Shown here one piece after another: positions 12,831 through 23,219 of a DNA stretch of 64,000 nt. Numbering within the stretch: the stretch's first letter is position 1; every line of letters starts with the position of its first letter. Under the pieces are notes generated by a model. That model did not search any database, had not been told where the DNA came from, and saw only the letters and a list, made by a program, of their open reading frames with translations. This stretch comes from Zhengitettix transpicula (lineage: Eukaryota; Arthropoda; Insecta; Orthoptera; Tetrigidae), in NCBI GenBank assembly GCA_037074705.1, contig CM073591.1, positions 87,338,032 through 87,402,031 on the forward strand, in the 5' to 3' direction. The position numbers and the translations under genes were made by a program.

Positions 12831-13579
12831 TTTAATCAGACGTAAATGTTACGTTTTCATTCTTTGTTAATTTTGGGAAAATCATGAGAGCAGAAATAAG
12901 GTTAATCTGGTGACAGAAAAATTTCAAGATAAGCTTTGTTAATTTGTTGTATGCATACAACCATCGTAGCTTGGCTGTGATACTGTAAACTGTCAACAAG
13001 GAAAAAAAATTCCACACAGCAGAACATCAAAGGGAAATGTTGATGCAATACAATAAACATTAAACAACATTCACTGCCAGAAGCCATCAATATTTGGATG
13101 CCGCTTCAGTGAAAACAAACTTTATCCATATTACGAATTTGCTATTTTTATAATTTTATTATATTTCTTTCTTATGCATTATTGATATTGTTCTTCAGTA
13201 CGCTGAAGAAGCATGAGAAAAAATACTAAAAAATTAATTAATAATAATAATGTATTGTAACAATTTTATCAAATTCTGTTTATATGGTAATTTAATGTGT
13301 CGTTATTTAATATACGCAATCATATTAGTTAAGATATCATATTGCAAGTTCTTCAAATTTTGTGCCGTGGTGATTTGGTACTGCTAAAATTTACATAACA
13401 AAAATTACTACTTATCTACTGCTCTGCTTTACCTGTAGCTTTATGCACTTTAAATAATTTTTTATATCTCCGTAATCCTGCATGAATTTATTATCATCTG
13501 CTAAAAATATCAAGTTTTAGCTCCATGTACGAGGCACCTGAATTGATTTGTTAGATTACATTTATTGGATCCTTGAGAA
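12831..13579. other. AT-rich unassigned sequence
   Basis: No feature recognised. Confidence 0.5.
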
Positions 13580-13990
13580 TTAGAACGAGTCTGGCATTAA
13601 ATATTAGCGAGCGTATGAAATATATCCCGACGGCTTTAAGCTGACCACAAATCTGATTGACCGCGTTTTCGCCCCGTCCTACAAAAGGTTCTTGGCCAAC
13701 TAGTGCGTTTGATAAACCTTTCCCCCAGTGCCTCACAGTTCACGTCATGAATTATAAATCACGCTGGGCGTAAGCAGCGAGCCAATTTCCCCAGGCCTGC
13801 TGATGCCGCCCGTGCAAACATGGACACAAGTTTTATAATCTGGGCCTAGGCTGTAATGAAAGTCTGTGTGCTCGGAGAGATAGCGCGGATTACGGACCCG
13901 GGACTTTGCACGAGCCTTGGATGCATCTCTCATCTCTTCTAATCTGTTTTGCTGTAGATGGGGAGCAGACTGGGCTCACAACGACAAACT
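13580..13990. other. Balanced-composition island, possible regulatory element
   Basis: About 400 bp with clearly higher GC and many CpGs, between AT-rich flanks and unlike any repeat in the window. It holds homeobox-like sites (ATTATAAATC, TTTTATAATC) and palindromic GGGCCTAGGC. Minus-strand frames of about 60 codons exist but overlap in different frames without clear splice sites, so coding is not supported. A conserved enhancer or an unrecognised repeat are both possible. Confidence 0.35.
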
Positions 13991-14201
13991 GCCAAGATGG
14001 CTGACAAATACCAACACAAAACTCAATCTTCACAACAGAATATATAACTGATATTAATATACTAACATGCACTGCTATTAATGTATTATAGTTATGAATG
14101 AAGGAATACTAGCTATTAGATAAGAGGAAATGAGAGAAAACAGATCTTTAAATCTATCTAAAATAAATTACACACACGCACAGATATATATGTATATATA
14201 T

Positions 14202-15157
14202 TGTAATGCCAATTAATTAAGCAATTAATTGTTTTTAAATAATTTGCGAACAGTTTGTATTATAGCGAGAGCGAGCAGAGCGACAATGAGTGGCGAGCTC
14301 TGTTCCTATTATTGAGAGCGCGGAATGGCGTTTACGCGCGCAAAATAATAGTCAGTTGGCAGTCAGCAACGAGGAGCAAAAGTCAAAAGTCTCATTCGAG
14401 GAGCGAAAGATAAAAGCTTACAGAGAGGAGCGGAATAGAGAAGTCGCTGCCTAAGAGCAGCCACGAAAGAAAAACATTTTAAAATAAATCTTTACTGAGC
14501 TATTTCGCAGTTTCAATCAAAACCAATCGATAAAAGACTATAAAAATATCTGCAACTCGTAATATTCCTGTAAGCAAGCAGTCATCAGATAGCAGACCAA
14601 TTTGGAGAAGATCATCCGAGTTCCTGGGAGCCTAGAAATTCCATAAGTGTAGAATCTGTGAGAAAAACGTAGAATCTGTGTAAAGATTTTTCAATAAAGT
14701 GTACTTTTGAAGATCTAAAAGAATGCTTGTACCAGCCGAACAATGCGTAAGTAACCAAAACGTTAATAACATCTGTAAACGCTAACTTAAGAGTAAAGTC
14801 AGATTTCTTTCATTTATCAGCACATTATTTTCGAGTAAATTTCCATTTGTATTGTTAATCAGATCATTCAATAATATTCTCTGTAAATCATCAAACCCAT
14901 TAAAGGCCCTGAGAGAACAGATTTCAAATTTTCTTTGTAATTGTCTTTTACCATTGAAAGCCACTAAACGAAAATAAATTATTTTGTTTGTTAATTTTTT
15001 ATCTTTTTCATTTAAATAACCTCACATTGTTAATTATTACATTTTGGCTACCACAAAGTGGGGCAAATTCATTAAGTTAATAAATCGTTAAATTGTTGAT
15101 TATTACATTTTGGCACCACAACGTGGGACAAATTAAACGACTAAATTTTTTATTATT

Positions 15158-15160
<3 letters not shown>
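14202..15160 (+). mobile_element. LTR-K solo LTR, copy B
   Basis: A 959-bp LTR from TGTAATGCC to TATTATTACA, flanked by ATAT on both sides. Signals in order: U3 block AATGGCGTTTACGCGCGC (about 14325), promoter-proximal GATCATCCGAGTTCCTGGGA, an ATG exon of exactly 24 nt (14723-14746) ending at GTAAGT (14747), GTCAGATTTC (about 14799), the anticodon-arm complement GGCCCTGAGA (14905-14914, 9/10), and AATAAA (14973-14978) followed by ATTTTGTTTGTTAATTT. The 3' end has two successive PBS-like segments, at 15045-15064 and 15111-15129. Each is preceded by ATTACATTT, and then comes the true terminus at 15160. The LTR therefore carries a tandem ladder of end-plus-PBS units. Confidence 0.9.

Positions 15161-15210
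<50 letters not shown>
15161..15210. repeat. (AT)n microsatellite between two LTRs
   Basis: A pure AT tract of about 50 bp separating LTR copies B and C, which are in the same orientation. Confidence 0.95.
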
Positions 15211-15213
<3 letters not shown>

Positions 15214-16204
15214 AATACTAATTAGAGGCAATTAGAGAATTGATAATTGGAAATTTTTGGTGGATTGTTATCGGCGAGAATATAAACGCAACAATGTACT
15301 GGCGGGCTTTGTCGTGCCGAACTGCGGGGTTTTACAGGAGGCAGTCGCGGACAGAAATTCATGGAGTAAAGAGTCGCGGACAGAAATTCATCGAGTAAGG
15401 TTTTCGGGCAGATTTTCATTGAGTAAAGAGCCAGAGGCAAGATTTTATTTAGAGTGGTATTGTACATAGATTTTCATCGAGTAAAGTTTGGACATATTCA
15501 ATAAGTAAAGCCATAGTAAAATTTCAATAAGACTGTTGCAAATTTCATCGAGAGGAGTCGATAATAATCTGATTGACTATTAATCAGAACGAGAAATACA
15601 ATTTTTGCTGGAGAGAGAGAGACTTAATGAAGAGGACCACGGGTGTTGTACGGAGTAATCTTTCCAGTTGATAGATACAAAAGTTTTGGACAGTGTTTTA
15701 GAACAAAAATTAAATTCTGTGATATTATGGCCTGTTATATGTGAATAGTGAATAGTGCATCATTGCCCAAACGAATGCCTGGTACCAGTAAAGACACTGT
15801 AAGTAGAGCGAGAAATTTTATAAAAGTTTTGTAAACGTTAAATATGGATCAAATCGTCAGATTTCGGATTCACGTTCATTTTATTGTTTAACTCTAATGT
15901 TGTAAAATTTGATTGTTAAATTGAATGTAAAAATGTTGGTTCTTTATTTAAAAGGCCCAAATAAACGACCCTGAGATGAGAGTAGATAAAATATGTAAAA
16001 TAGCAAGAACACGAATGTAAATAAATCACATCAAGAAATTTTGTTATTTTACTTTGAATAAATTAATTGTTTTGTGAAGTATAAATTTTGTAAATTATTT
16101 AGCAACCTTTCATAATAAATTTTAATAATAAAAGGTCCTTCATAAAAAAGCATAATTAATTAATTATAGTTTGCTTATTACATTTTGGCGTCATCAACGT
16201 GTGA
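15211..16204 (+). mobile_element. LTR-K LTR, copy C, with PBS
   Basis: Starts TGTAATACTAATTAG directly after ATAT. It contains a 24-nt ATG exon (15775-15798, encoding MPGTSKDT) ending at GTAAGT, GTCAGATTTCGG (about 15859), the anticodon-arm complement GACCCTGAGATGAGAGT (15967-15983), AATAAA (about 16058), and TTATTACA followed by TTT and a PBS-like TGGCGTCATCAACGTGTGAC (from 16186). The true right terminus is uncertain. It may end at CA (16182) with leader sequence following, or extend to an ATTACA-like end at 16248 or 16372. This copy could therefore be a 5' LTR with a fragment of internal leader rather than a solo LTR. Confidence 0.85.
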
Positions 16205-16570
16205 CCAATATATATAAATATATTATAATAATCAAAATAATTATAACAAGGTTACCACCTTGCAACAAATTAATGTAATATTCAATTTCGATATATAAAA
16301 AAGAATCCCACGATGTGGTCAATTAATGTGATAAATTATGATTTGATAAATGATATAACTTAAACAATTACATTTTATTACCATTTATATTTAGTTACGT
16401 TTTATACAAAATGTTTACAAAATGCTAAGGTTTTATTGATATTCTTAAATTCTTTAGTGTCGCTTATCGGGCCCCTAACAGTTATAGTAACCCACAATTA
16501 AATAGGCAGATAAAATCAAATCAAAATATTACAAAATATTGAATTAATTTTACATGTGTAATATTAACAT
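16205..16570. other. AT-rich sequence, possible leader of LTR copy C
   Basis: Contains short ATTACA-like ends (16248, 16372) and a small palindrome AAGGTTACCACCTT. No gag or pol similarity is visible. Confidence 0.35.
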
Positions 16571-17092
16571 AAGAAATGTATAGGGTAATCCACATAGTGG
16601 CAACTCCCTTCTTATAGCATAGGAAAGGGATTTGAAAGGGGGGATGCGGAAGGGTAAAGAAAAGGAGCCAAGGGTTAACTAGGGCCCTCGGGCAATCGTT
16701 TAAGGATTCCACCCGGCAATTCGCCTAAAAGTTGCATGGAAAATCCTAGAAAAACCTACATCAGGTAGGTCGGGCATTGGGTACTTGTCCCACACCCTTC
16801 CGATGGCAGGAGAGGGGTGTTCTGTAAGGTAGCAGTTCCCCTCGCCGTGCCTTGAACAGTTTAAGAGGCAGCTAGCCGACTATTCCAATAGGAATAGCGG
16901 ACAATTCTTACCGTATGCCCAAAGTCTGCAACCCCGGAAAATACACCTCTTAAAAATGGCCGAGGTGCCTCGGCATGTGGGAACCTTAGTTCGAAAACCA
17001 GAGAGATGTGAAGGCATCCCCAAAGGTAGCCTCCTCCAGAGCTATCCGGGAAGAATCACCTGCGAGAGAATTGTCGCACAGGATTCCTTGAC
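16571..17092 (-). mobile_element. R1 retroposon copy (subfamily with TATACA 3' end)
   Basis: Sense is the minus strand. The 3' end sits at about 16577 (TGTATAGGGTAATCCAC on the plus strand) and the 5' end at about 17090. Diagnostic blocks on the plus strand are GGGATTTGAAAGGGGGGATG, GGCAATTCGCCTAAAAGTTG, CAGGTAGGTCGGGCATTGGG, CCGACTATTCCAATAGGAAT and CTTACCGTATGCCC. No ORF is maintained. The right neighbour R1 copy ends in a T run exactly where this one begins, so the two are head to tail. Confidence 0.85.
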
Positions 17093-17670
17093 TTTTTTTT
17101 TAGGGCAACAGGCTACATGAGGGTGATCCACATTGGGCAACTCCCCTTTAATAGCATAGGAAGGGATTTGAAAGGGGGGATGTGGAAGGGTAGAGGAAGG
17201 TAGCCAAGGGTTACTAGGGCCCCCGGGCTATGGTTTAAGGATTCTACTTGGCATTCGCCTAAAGAAATGCAGGAAAAACCCTAGAAAAACCTGCATCAGG
17301 TAGGTCGGGCATTGGGTACTTGTCCCACGCCCTTCCGATAGCGGGAGAGGAGTTTGCTGTGGGGATGCAGCATTCCCATCTCCGTTCCTCGACCAGTTTA
17401 GGAAGCAGCTGCCCGACTATTCCAATGGGAATAGCGGACAAATTCTTACCGTATGCCCAAGGTCTGTGACCCCGGAATATACACCTCTCAGAACAGTCCG
17501 AGGTGCCTCGGCTTGTGGGAACCTTAGTTCAAAAACGGAGAGGAAAAGGCATCCCCAAAGGTAGCCCCTTCGTATCTTTCCTACAAGGCTCTGCCTGCGA
17601 GAAAACATCCCTCGCAGATTACCTGCGAGAGAATCCTCTCGCAGGCTTTCTTCGCGGGTTTCATTGACTT
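17093..17670 (-). mobile_element. R1 retroposon, longest copy
   Basis: This is the longest R1 copy (about 580 bp). In sense it ends GTAGCCTGTTGCCCTAAAAAAAA, which is the T run at 17093-17101 on the plus strand. Its 5' part carries a perfect 10-bp hairpin, CCTGCGAGAG-AATC-CTCTCGCAGG (17622-17645), preceded by a similar CCTGCGAGAA arm near 17594. A terminal poly(A), variable 5' truncation among copies and a TSD in a sister copy show that R1 moves by target-primed reverse transcription. I see no pol III A or B box and no ORF, so R1 could be the 3' UTR of an unseen LINE or a non-tRNA SINE. Confidence 0.85.
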
Positions 17671-17936
17671 GGGTATGAAGCCGTTATAACAAACAGCCTT
17701 AACGATATGACTACTACCTACAGTCATACTTCATTGTTTCAGTTCCCATCGCCCACTGAACTTAACTGTCGTCAACGATTTTCCACATCACACATTACCG
17801 ACAATAATACCGTGTGAAAACTCCACATTCTTACGCAACGCTTTTGTCTACAATACCATATTACGCTGGCAATACAAATATTAAATAAATTATAAAATCC
17901 TTTCTTTACATATATTGGTGGTCACCACAATATGTA
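17671..17936. other. Unassigned sequence
   Basis: Moderately AT-rich; nothing recognised. Confidence 0.5.
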
Positions 17937-17962
17937 TATATATATATATATATATTTGTGTG

Positions 17963-17993
<31 letters not shown>

Positions 17994-17997
17994 GTGA
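17937..17997. repeat. Compound (TA)n(TG)n microsatellite
   Basis: A TA tract followed by TG repeats with one TCTG interruption. Confidence 0.95.
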
Positions 17998-18912
17998 AAC
18001 CTATGACCGTTCTTACAGGAACTCGTCTAAAGGATAAAGTTTGGATTCAATATATATTTAAAAGTATATAATATTTACATAAATATTCCTCTCACTCAAA
18101 TGAATTGCTTTTGCGTAATCTCAGTTTGGACCTAGGACATCACTGGAGGGCGTAACTTTCAAGCAGTAAGTTCGTGTGTGTTAATGTTACACCAACTCTG
18201 TAAAATTGCATACATAATATGTAACTTGATACTTTATGGAGATATTGTAAGTATAAACACACCTCGACTCTCTGCCTCTCATAGTTTCCCAACCCTTGCT
18301 CACTTTACTGTTAGGCTGCATAAAATTTATCCAGTGTAACCAAACACCAGCTAACTACCTTGTAATCCTCAGAGAAGTGAAACAAAAACAAGAAACATGT
18401 AGCACCAACAGATAAAAATCTAAACACAATAGATTTTTACTTCTTAAAACATATTATAATGACGAAAATTATTACAGAAACATTACCAATTCGTGTTCAA
18501 TTGTTACTTAATTAAGTAATTAAGTAAATAATAATAATGTTAAAATTTACTGCAAGCAATGGTGCAGGGTTCCAAGGTCCAAAGAGAGAAATATTCTAGT
18601 GAAATATATGTATGCTTATTTAGCCTGTATAATTTTACATATATTAAACCTAGAAAAATAAAAAAAATTATCTTACAAATAATTGTTTCATTTTATACTT
18701 CACACATTAATTATTTAATCATTAAATTAACAGTATGTATATCAACTGGTTATTTAAGTGTATTATACAGTCTCAATTATTTGTAACACCAAAATTTTCT
18801 ATTTTTATAATTTTAATATGTGTAAAATTATAAGGCTAATTAAGCAAACATATATTTGAATGCAAAATTTCTTTCTTTTGGATCTAGGAACCATGTACCC
18901 ATGCTATAATAT
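17998..18912. other. AT-rich unassigned sequence
   Basis: No feature recognised. Confidence 0.5.
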
Positions 18913-20470
18913 ATTGTAACGTCCCAGTTGTTCGGCAACTTGTTACATTATTTTATTTTAATTTATTGTGATGCATTTGCCTTTTTGACAATTTACATGC
19001 TTTCTTCTGCGTCTTTATTCTGAGTCCCGTAATTTTATTTTAATCTTTTACATAAAAGTCGGGATTTATTATCATTCATTTCCCGTCTTTTTATCTTCAT
19101 TATTTCTATTGATTTCAATAGATTTACGGTCTTCTCATGGTCGTCAATAATCGGATGTCCAGATTGAGAATGTAAAAAAGCGTGTAGATTATTGACAGTA
19201 TATTTTGCGCGCTGTCTAACACTACTGCTGTGGCGCCACGTTGCCGTTCGCCATTGGATTTTCATCCGCATTTTCGATCCATGGATAATAATTTTCGCCG
19301 TCGTTGGCAGAGAAAATTCTTCCCTTCTCTCCTGTGATGACCCCATTTATTATCTCTCTCCCCAGCGATTTAATCACGTTTTGAAGTTCGTCTTTTTCCG
19401 ATTCAGATTCGATAACCCATTTGTCAACCTTGCATTAATGTTTTCCCCCACCTCCAGATTCGCCAGGAGTTCATTTTTTAAAATAATTTTGATCACTCTA
19501 TTTTGGACAGTCACGAAGGGCGGAAGTCTGTCCAGTTGCTCCCATAAATCGTGTTTTCTGGACTTAGAAAATTTTCAGATCAAGTCCGAATTGGGACGTG
19601 GTTAAAATCCTGACGAGTTGAATCACCTGTCTTGTGCACTCACGCCACCGAGGTCTACCTTGATCCAATAGCGGTCTCCTCTCCCAGCCCATGTGGTCAG
19701 CAGTGTTTCGTACCACGGTCTCCTGTTTGATCCTATGCACACGCCGAAGCTACTATGCCGTGGTCAGTTGGTAGGATTGGTTATCCACGCATACGCTTCC
19801 GATGAGGTAGGCCTTCCATCGCAGATAATCAACAATGGACAATCCAGGCTGCTGATAATTGATCAGGTGATTAATTTTATTTGTCCATTGCGACCATAAC
19901 TCTTATACTTTGTTATCTAAGCAATTCTGCCGCAAGTGTTTTTTACGTAAATTGATACAACGTCGTGTGCGGACTTTAATTATGTATATACCACACGTTT
20001 GAAATATAAACCTTTAAACTGTATTACTTTAACCAGATTGAATTCGTGGTTTGAAAAAATTGAATTCTATGTAAACCAAAGCAAATCTTTGAGTGAAAGT
20101 TAAATGTGTTTATATTAAATTTTGAAGGTTGAGATGTTAGAACTGTGTTAATTTGAACTTTTCTTGAGGTTTGAGGAAGCGCAGTTTACGTTAAGCAGCA
20201 TAATATTGTATGTAAAAGTTGTGTATTTGCGTCCTATTTAAAAGATATTAATATTTAATTTTGTTTTGAGTTATGCCAGTCAAAGCTTCGCTTTGAGAGT
20301 TAGTAATTGAGAGTGCTAATTGGTTGCGAACGTTACCTATATTTCTTGCAATTGATTAACTATTTTGTCATACTTTGTGTGTGTAAGCGTAATTGGGTGT
20401 AATTAGAAACTAAGCTCACAGTCAAGTTTTATTCTCGCAGTAGTCTTAAACTGTGAGAGGCACGATTCCC
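18913..20470 (+). other. Distinct-composition region, possibly an LTR of a second family
   Basis: Begins TGTAACGTCCCAGTTGTTCG with a nearby TTGTTACA, a form common at LTR 5' ends. It is richer in C, G and CpG than its flanks over about 1 kb (19180-19900). A 137-codon plus-strand frame (19192-19605) has no recognisable domain and a composition typical of translated noncoding DNA. ATATAAACC (about 20003) could be a TATA box. No matching copy, PBS or TSD was found in the window, so the LTR idea is weak and the right edge is arbitrary. Confidence 0.25.
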
Positions 20471-20482
20471 TAAAAAAAAAAG

Positions 20483-20824
20483 ATTCCCATTGGAATAGTC
20501 GGCCAGCTGCCTCCTAAACTGGTCGAGGCACGGAGTAGGGAATTCTGCGTCCCCACAGAAAACTCCTCTCCCGCTATCGGAAGGGCGTGGGACAAGTACT
20601 CAATGCCCGAACCTACCTGATGCAGGTTTTTCTAGTGTTTTCCCTGCATTTCTTTAGGCGAATGCCGGGTAGGATCCTTAACCCATAGCCCTAGTAACCT
20701 TTGGCTACCTTCCTCTACCCTTCCGCATCCCTCCTTTCAAATCCCTTCCTATGCTATTAAAGGGGAGTTGCCCAATGTGGATCACCCTCATGTAGCCTGT
20801 TGGCCTAAAAAAAATATAAAAAAA
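20483..20824 (+). mobile_element. R1 retroposon copy, plus strand
   Basis: Sense orientation on the plus strand. It starts at ATTCCCATTGGAATAGTCGG just after an A run (20472-20481) and ends with GTAGCCTGTTGGCCTAAAA and an A-rich tail (TATAAAAAAA). It is 5'-truncated relative to 17093-17670. The A run in front of it may be the remnant tail of an earlier insertion. Confidence 0.85.
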
Positions 20825-20999
20825 GGTACTTTATGCAATTACCTAATACCTAATATTGTATTTGATTAATCGGAACCTATTTTAAATACGAGCTTTCAGC
20901 TCGATACCTGTGTCAAGGTGAGAATTTTGATAGAAATAAAAGTGTTTCCTTCTATGATAATATTTTTTGTAAGTATTTCTACGATACTGTATGCATTAC

Positions 21000-21178
21000 T
21001 TTTAGGCGAATGCCGGTTAGGATCCTTAAACTATAGCCCGGGGGCCCTAGTTAACCCTTGGCTATCTTCCGCATCCCCCCTTTCAAATCCCTTTCCTATG
21101 CTATAAGAGGGGAGTTGCCACTATGTTAATTACCCTATACATAGCCTGTCTACACCCAAAAATAAAATAAAAAAACAC
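21000..21178 (+). mobile_element. R1 retroposon 3' fragment, plus strand
   Basis: Strongly 5'-truncated. It begins at TTAGGCGAATGCCGGTTAGG and ends TATACATAGCCTGTCTACACC followed by an A-rich tail (AAAAATAAAATAAAAAAA). This 3' end defines the TATACA subfamily, shared with 16571-17092 and 43791-44187. Confidence 0.8.
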
Positions 21179-21784
21179 AAGACACTTGTCTTTAAGTATT
21201 GTGATTACTATATGTGCCCAATCTCGTACTTCGGTAACCGCGTTTAGTCATACTGCCACTTGTTTTGGAATTTTCTGTCTTTTCAAAATTTTTAATTATT
21301 TTGCGAAGCTTCAGTTCGTTGAAAGAATTTCTGGTGCCGCAAAGTCCAATTATTCGTTGATCATATCTGAATTAGTATGAAATCCATGCATGAAGGGTCA
21401 GAATATTTCCTACTCGTTTATCCGAAACCACACCCTTAATAGTTCTCTACCGGCTAGTTCAACCTGGACAGTCCCGTGAACATGCCTGGCAAAACGATGT
21501 TATTGTGAAAGGTATTGTATACACACCAATCAGTTGATAACAATTACAAGGGAAGTTGCAATATTGAGAATTGAGTAAATAATATCTCCCGAACTAAGAC
21601 TATTTCTTTATAAATAATTTATATAAAGTAATTAATTAAATTCAAAACTTACATTATTACGTCTATTAATAATAATATTAAATAATAATACGCTAATAAC
21701 TTGCATTAAACCTTTAGTAAGCCCAATTAATAAAATGCCGCATCATGAGTCTGGTAGTGGCGTGGTCCTTTGGAAAAGGAGAGA
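21179..21784. other. Unassigned sequence
   Basis: Nothing recognised. The missing U3 of the next LTR fragment is not detectable here. Confidence 0.45.
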
Positions 21785-22501
21785 ACAACGATTTTGATTT
21801 GGTCGTAATCAAAATATAGAGCGACAATCTGAATTTGGCTGGAGAGAGAGGTTCAAAGTATAGTCAGCGGGACTGCCATTTTTTTTGGAACAATTGTGTC
21901 TGGTGGACGATACCAGAGCTTTGCAAAGTGAATTAAAAATTAAATTCAGTGAAACAATTGCCTGTTACGTGTACATAGTGAAAAGTGTATTATAAAATCC
22001 CAGAAATTGTCTGGTACCGATACAACTGTAAGTAGAGAGAAACTTTATAAATTCATGCCATAAAAACGTTAAATAAGGATAGATCGTCAGATTTCGGTTT
22101 CAATTTAATTTATGTTGTTTAATTCTGATCACATATTGAAGGTTATAACAAAATTTGTTTGTTAATTTCGGATGGTAGGAAAGGTTATTGTTCTTTGTTT
22201 AAAAGGCCCAATTAATGACCCTGAGACGAGAGTAAAGGACATTGTATAATAAAAACATTAATGTAAAGTTACAACAAGAAAATTTTGTTATTATAAATTA
22301 GAATAAACCAATTGTTTCAGAGATTTAAACCATTGTAATTATTTCGACATCCTTTCGTTAAAATTATTTTTATAATAAATTAATTCATAATTAAAATGGT
22401 GTATTACATTTTTGGAACCTCAACGTGTGGCACTGTTTGTTGACCTATATCTCAATAAATAAATTCATCCACTTAATTAAATAAATAAATTTTGAATAAC
22501 A
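21785..22501 (+). mobile_element. LTR-K partial LTR, copy D
   Basis: The right-hand two thirds of an LTR most like copy C. Blocks are GGCTGGAGAGAGAGG, a start-exon homologue (22007-22027) with TTG in place of ATG and three bases fewer, ending at GTAAGT (22028), GTCAGATTTCGG (about 22087), the exact anticodon-arm complement GACCCTGAGA (22217-22226) followed by CGAGAGT, AATAAA, and GTATTACA plus a PBS-like TGGAACCTCAACGTGTGGC (22413-22431). An AATAACA possible terminus lies at 22501. The TGTAAT start is absent, so the copy is 5'-truncated or rearranged. Confidence 0.75.
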
Positions 22502-22504
22502 TCG

Positions 22505-23107
22505 GTAAGTGGCCGCCCTTTGTCCGCGGGCCTGAGGGGGAATCAATTAAAAATGCACGTGCGCCGGAGAGGCCCCAAGAAGCCGGGGGTACGCGTCCCT
22601 TTTTTTTGCATCGTTTTTTTTGGGGGGGGGGCGGATTAAGGGTATATACTCCACACCCGGGAGACTGACCGGAGGACTGAAAGTGAAGTGAGAGAGGCGA
22701 GAGAGTGCAAAATTTGGCGAGCTGTAACGAACAAAAGTTTTGGACAGTGGACGTTCATCGCGTGGAGGCCGAAGAAGGAGATCGTGGGGTGCTACAAGAC
22801 CAGTGATCCGCAGCAAGTCGGCTGATGCTACGAGATAAAGTAAGGGTCATCATTAATGTAAAGTGCCTTCAGACGTTAAAGATTTTTGTACACAGTACGG
22901 AACTAAGCTCTGTTTATGAATTTCCACCGAGCCGCCCACATTACCTTGTAGAGAAGAAGGATTTCATTAACCAAACCGGAGCTAATTATTGTTAATTTTT
23001 TGCAGACTATATGTATATCTGCTGGCGCCCAAACAATTTTTTTATGTATTTTAATATTTTTTATGAAATAAAGTTTTTTTATATATGGTAATAGTCTAAT
23101 CATTACA
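22505..23107 (+). mobile_element. LTR-K divergent partial LTR, copy I
   Basis: A GC-richer relative. CCCTTTGTCCGCGGGCCTGA and AATGCACGTGCGCC resemble the U3 of copy A2. An ATG (22825) is followed 15 nt later by the donor-like GTAAGG (22840), and the pyrimidine-rich TTAATTTTTTGCAG (about 22992-23005) could be an acceptor. A PBS-like TGGCGCCCAAAC (23023-23034) lies 73 bp before the terminus CATTACA (23107), which is followed by ATAT. The start is missing. The 89-codon minus-strand frame in the GC-rich part is fortuitous. Confidence 0.6.

Positions 23108-23144
<37 letters not shown>
23108..23144. repeat. (TA)n microsatellite
   Basis: A TA tract between LTR copy I and the 5' TC of the Helitron. 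Both elements used it as target. Confidence 0.9.
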
Positions 23145-23145
<1 letters not shown>

Positions 23146-23219
23146 CTTATAAATAAAAAAGAGTGTATGTATGTTTGTTTGTATGTTTGTTTGTTTGTAT
23201 ATTTGTATGTTCGTTATAC

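Noticed and set aside
19192..19346. Convergent overlapping ORFs on both strands near 19.2 kb
   Set aside because: Overlap on opposite strands in locally GC-richer DNA is expected by chance; neither has splice or start context.
19192..19605. 137-codon plus-strand ORF
   Set aside because: The peptide shows no domain, has strings of Phe/Ile/Arg typical of translated noncoding DNA, and lies in a possible LTR-like region.
22547..22816. 89-codon minus-strand ORF in GC-rich sequence
   Set aside because: Explained by the GC-rich U3/R part of divergent LTR copy I, with homopolymer runs of G and T; no domain.
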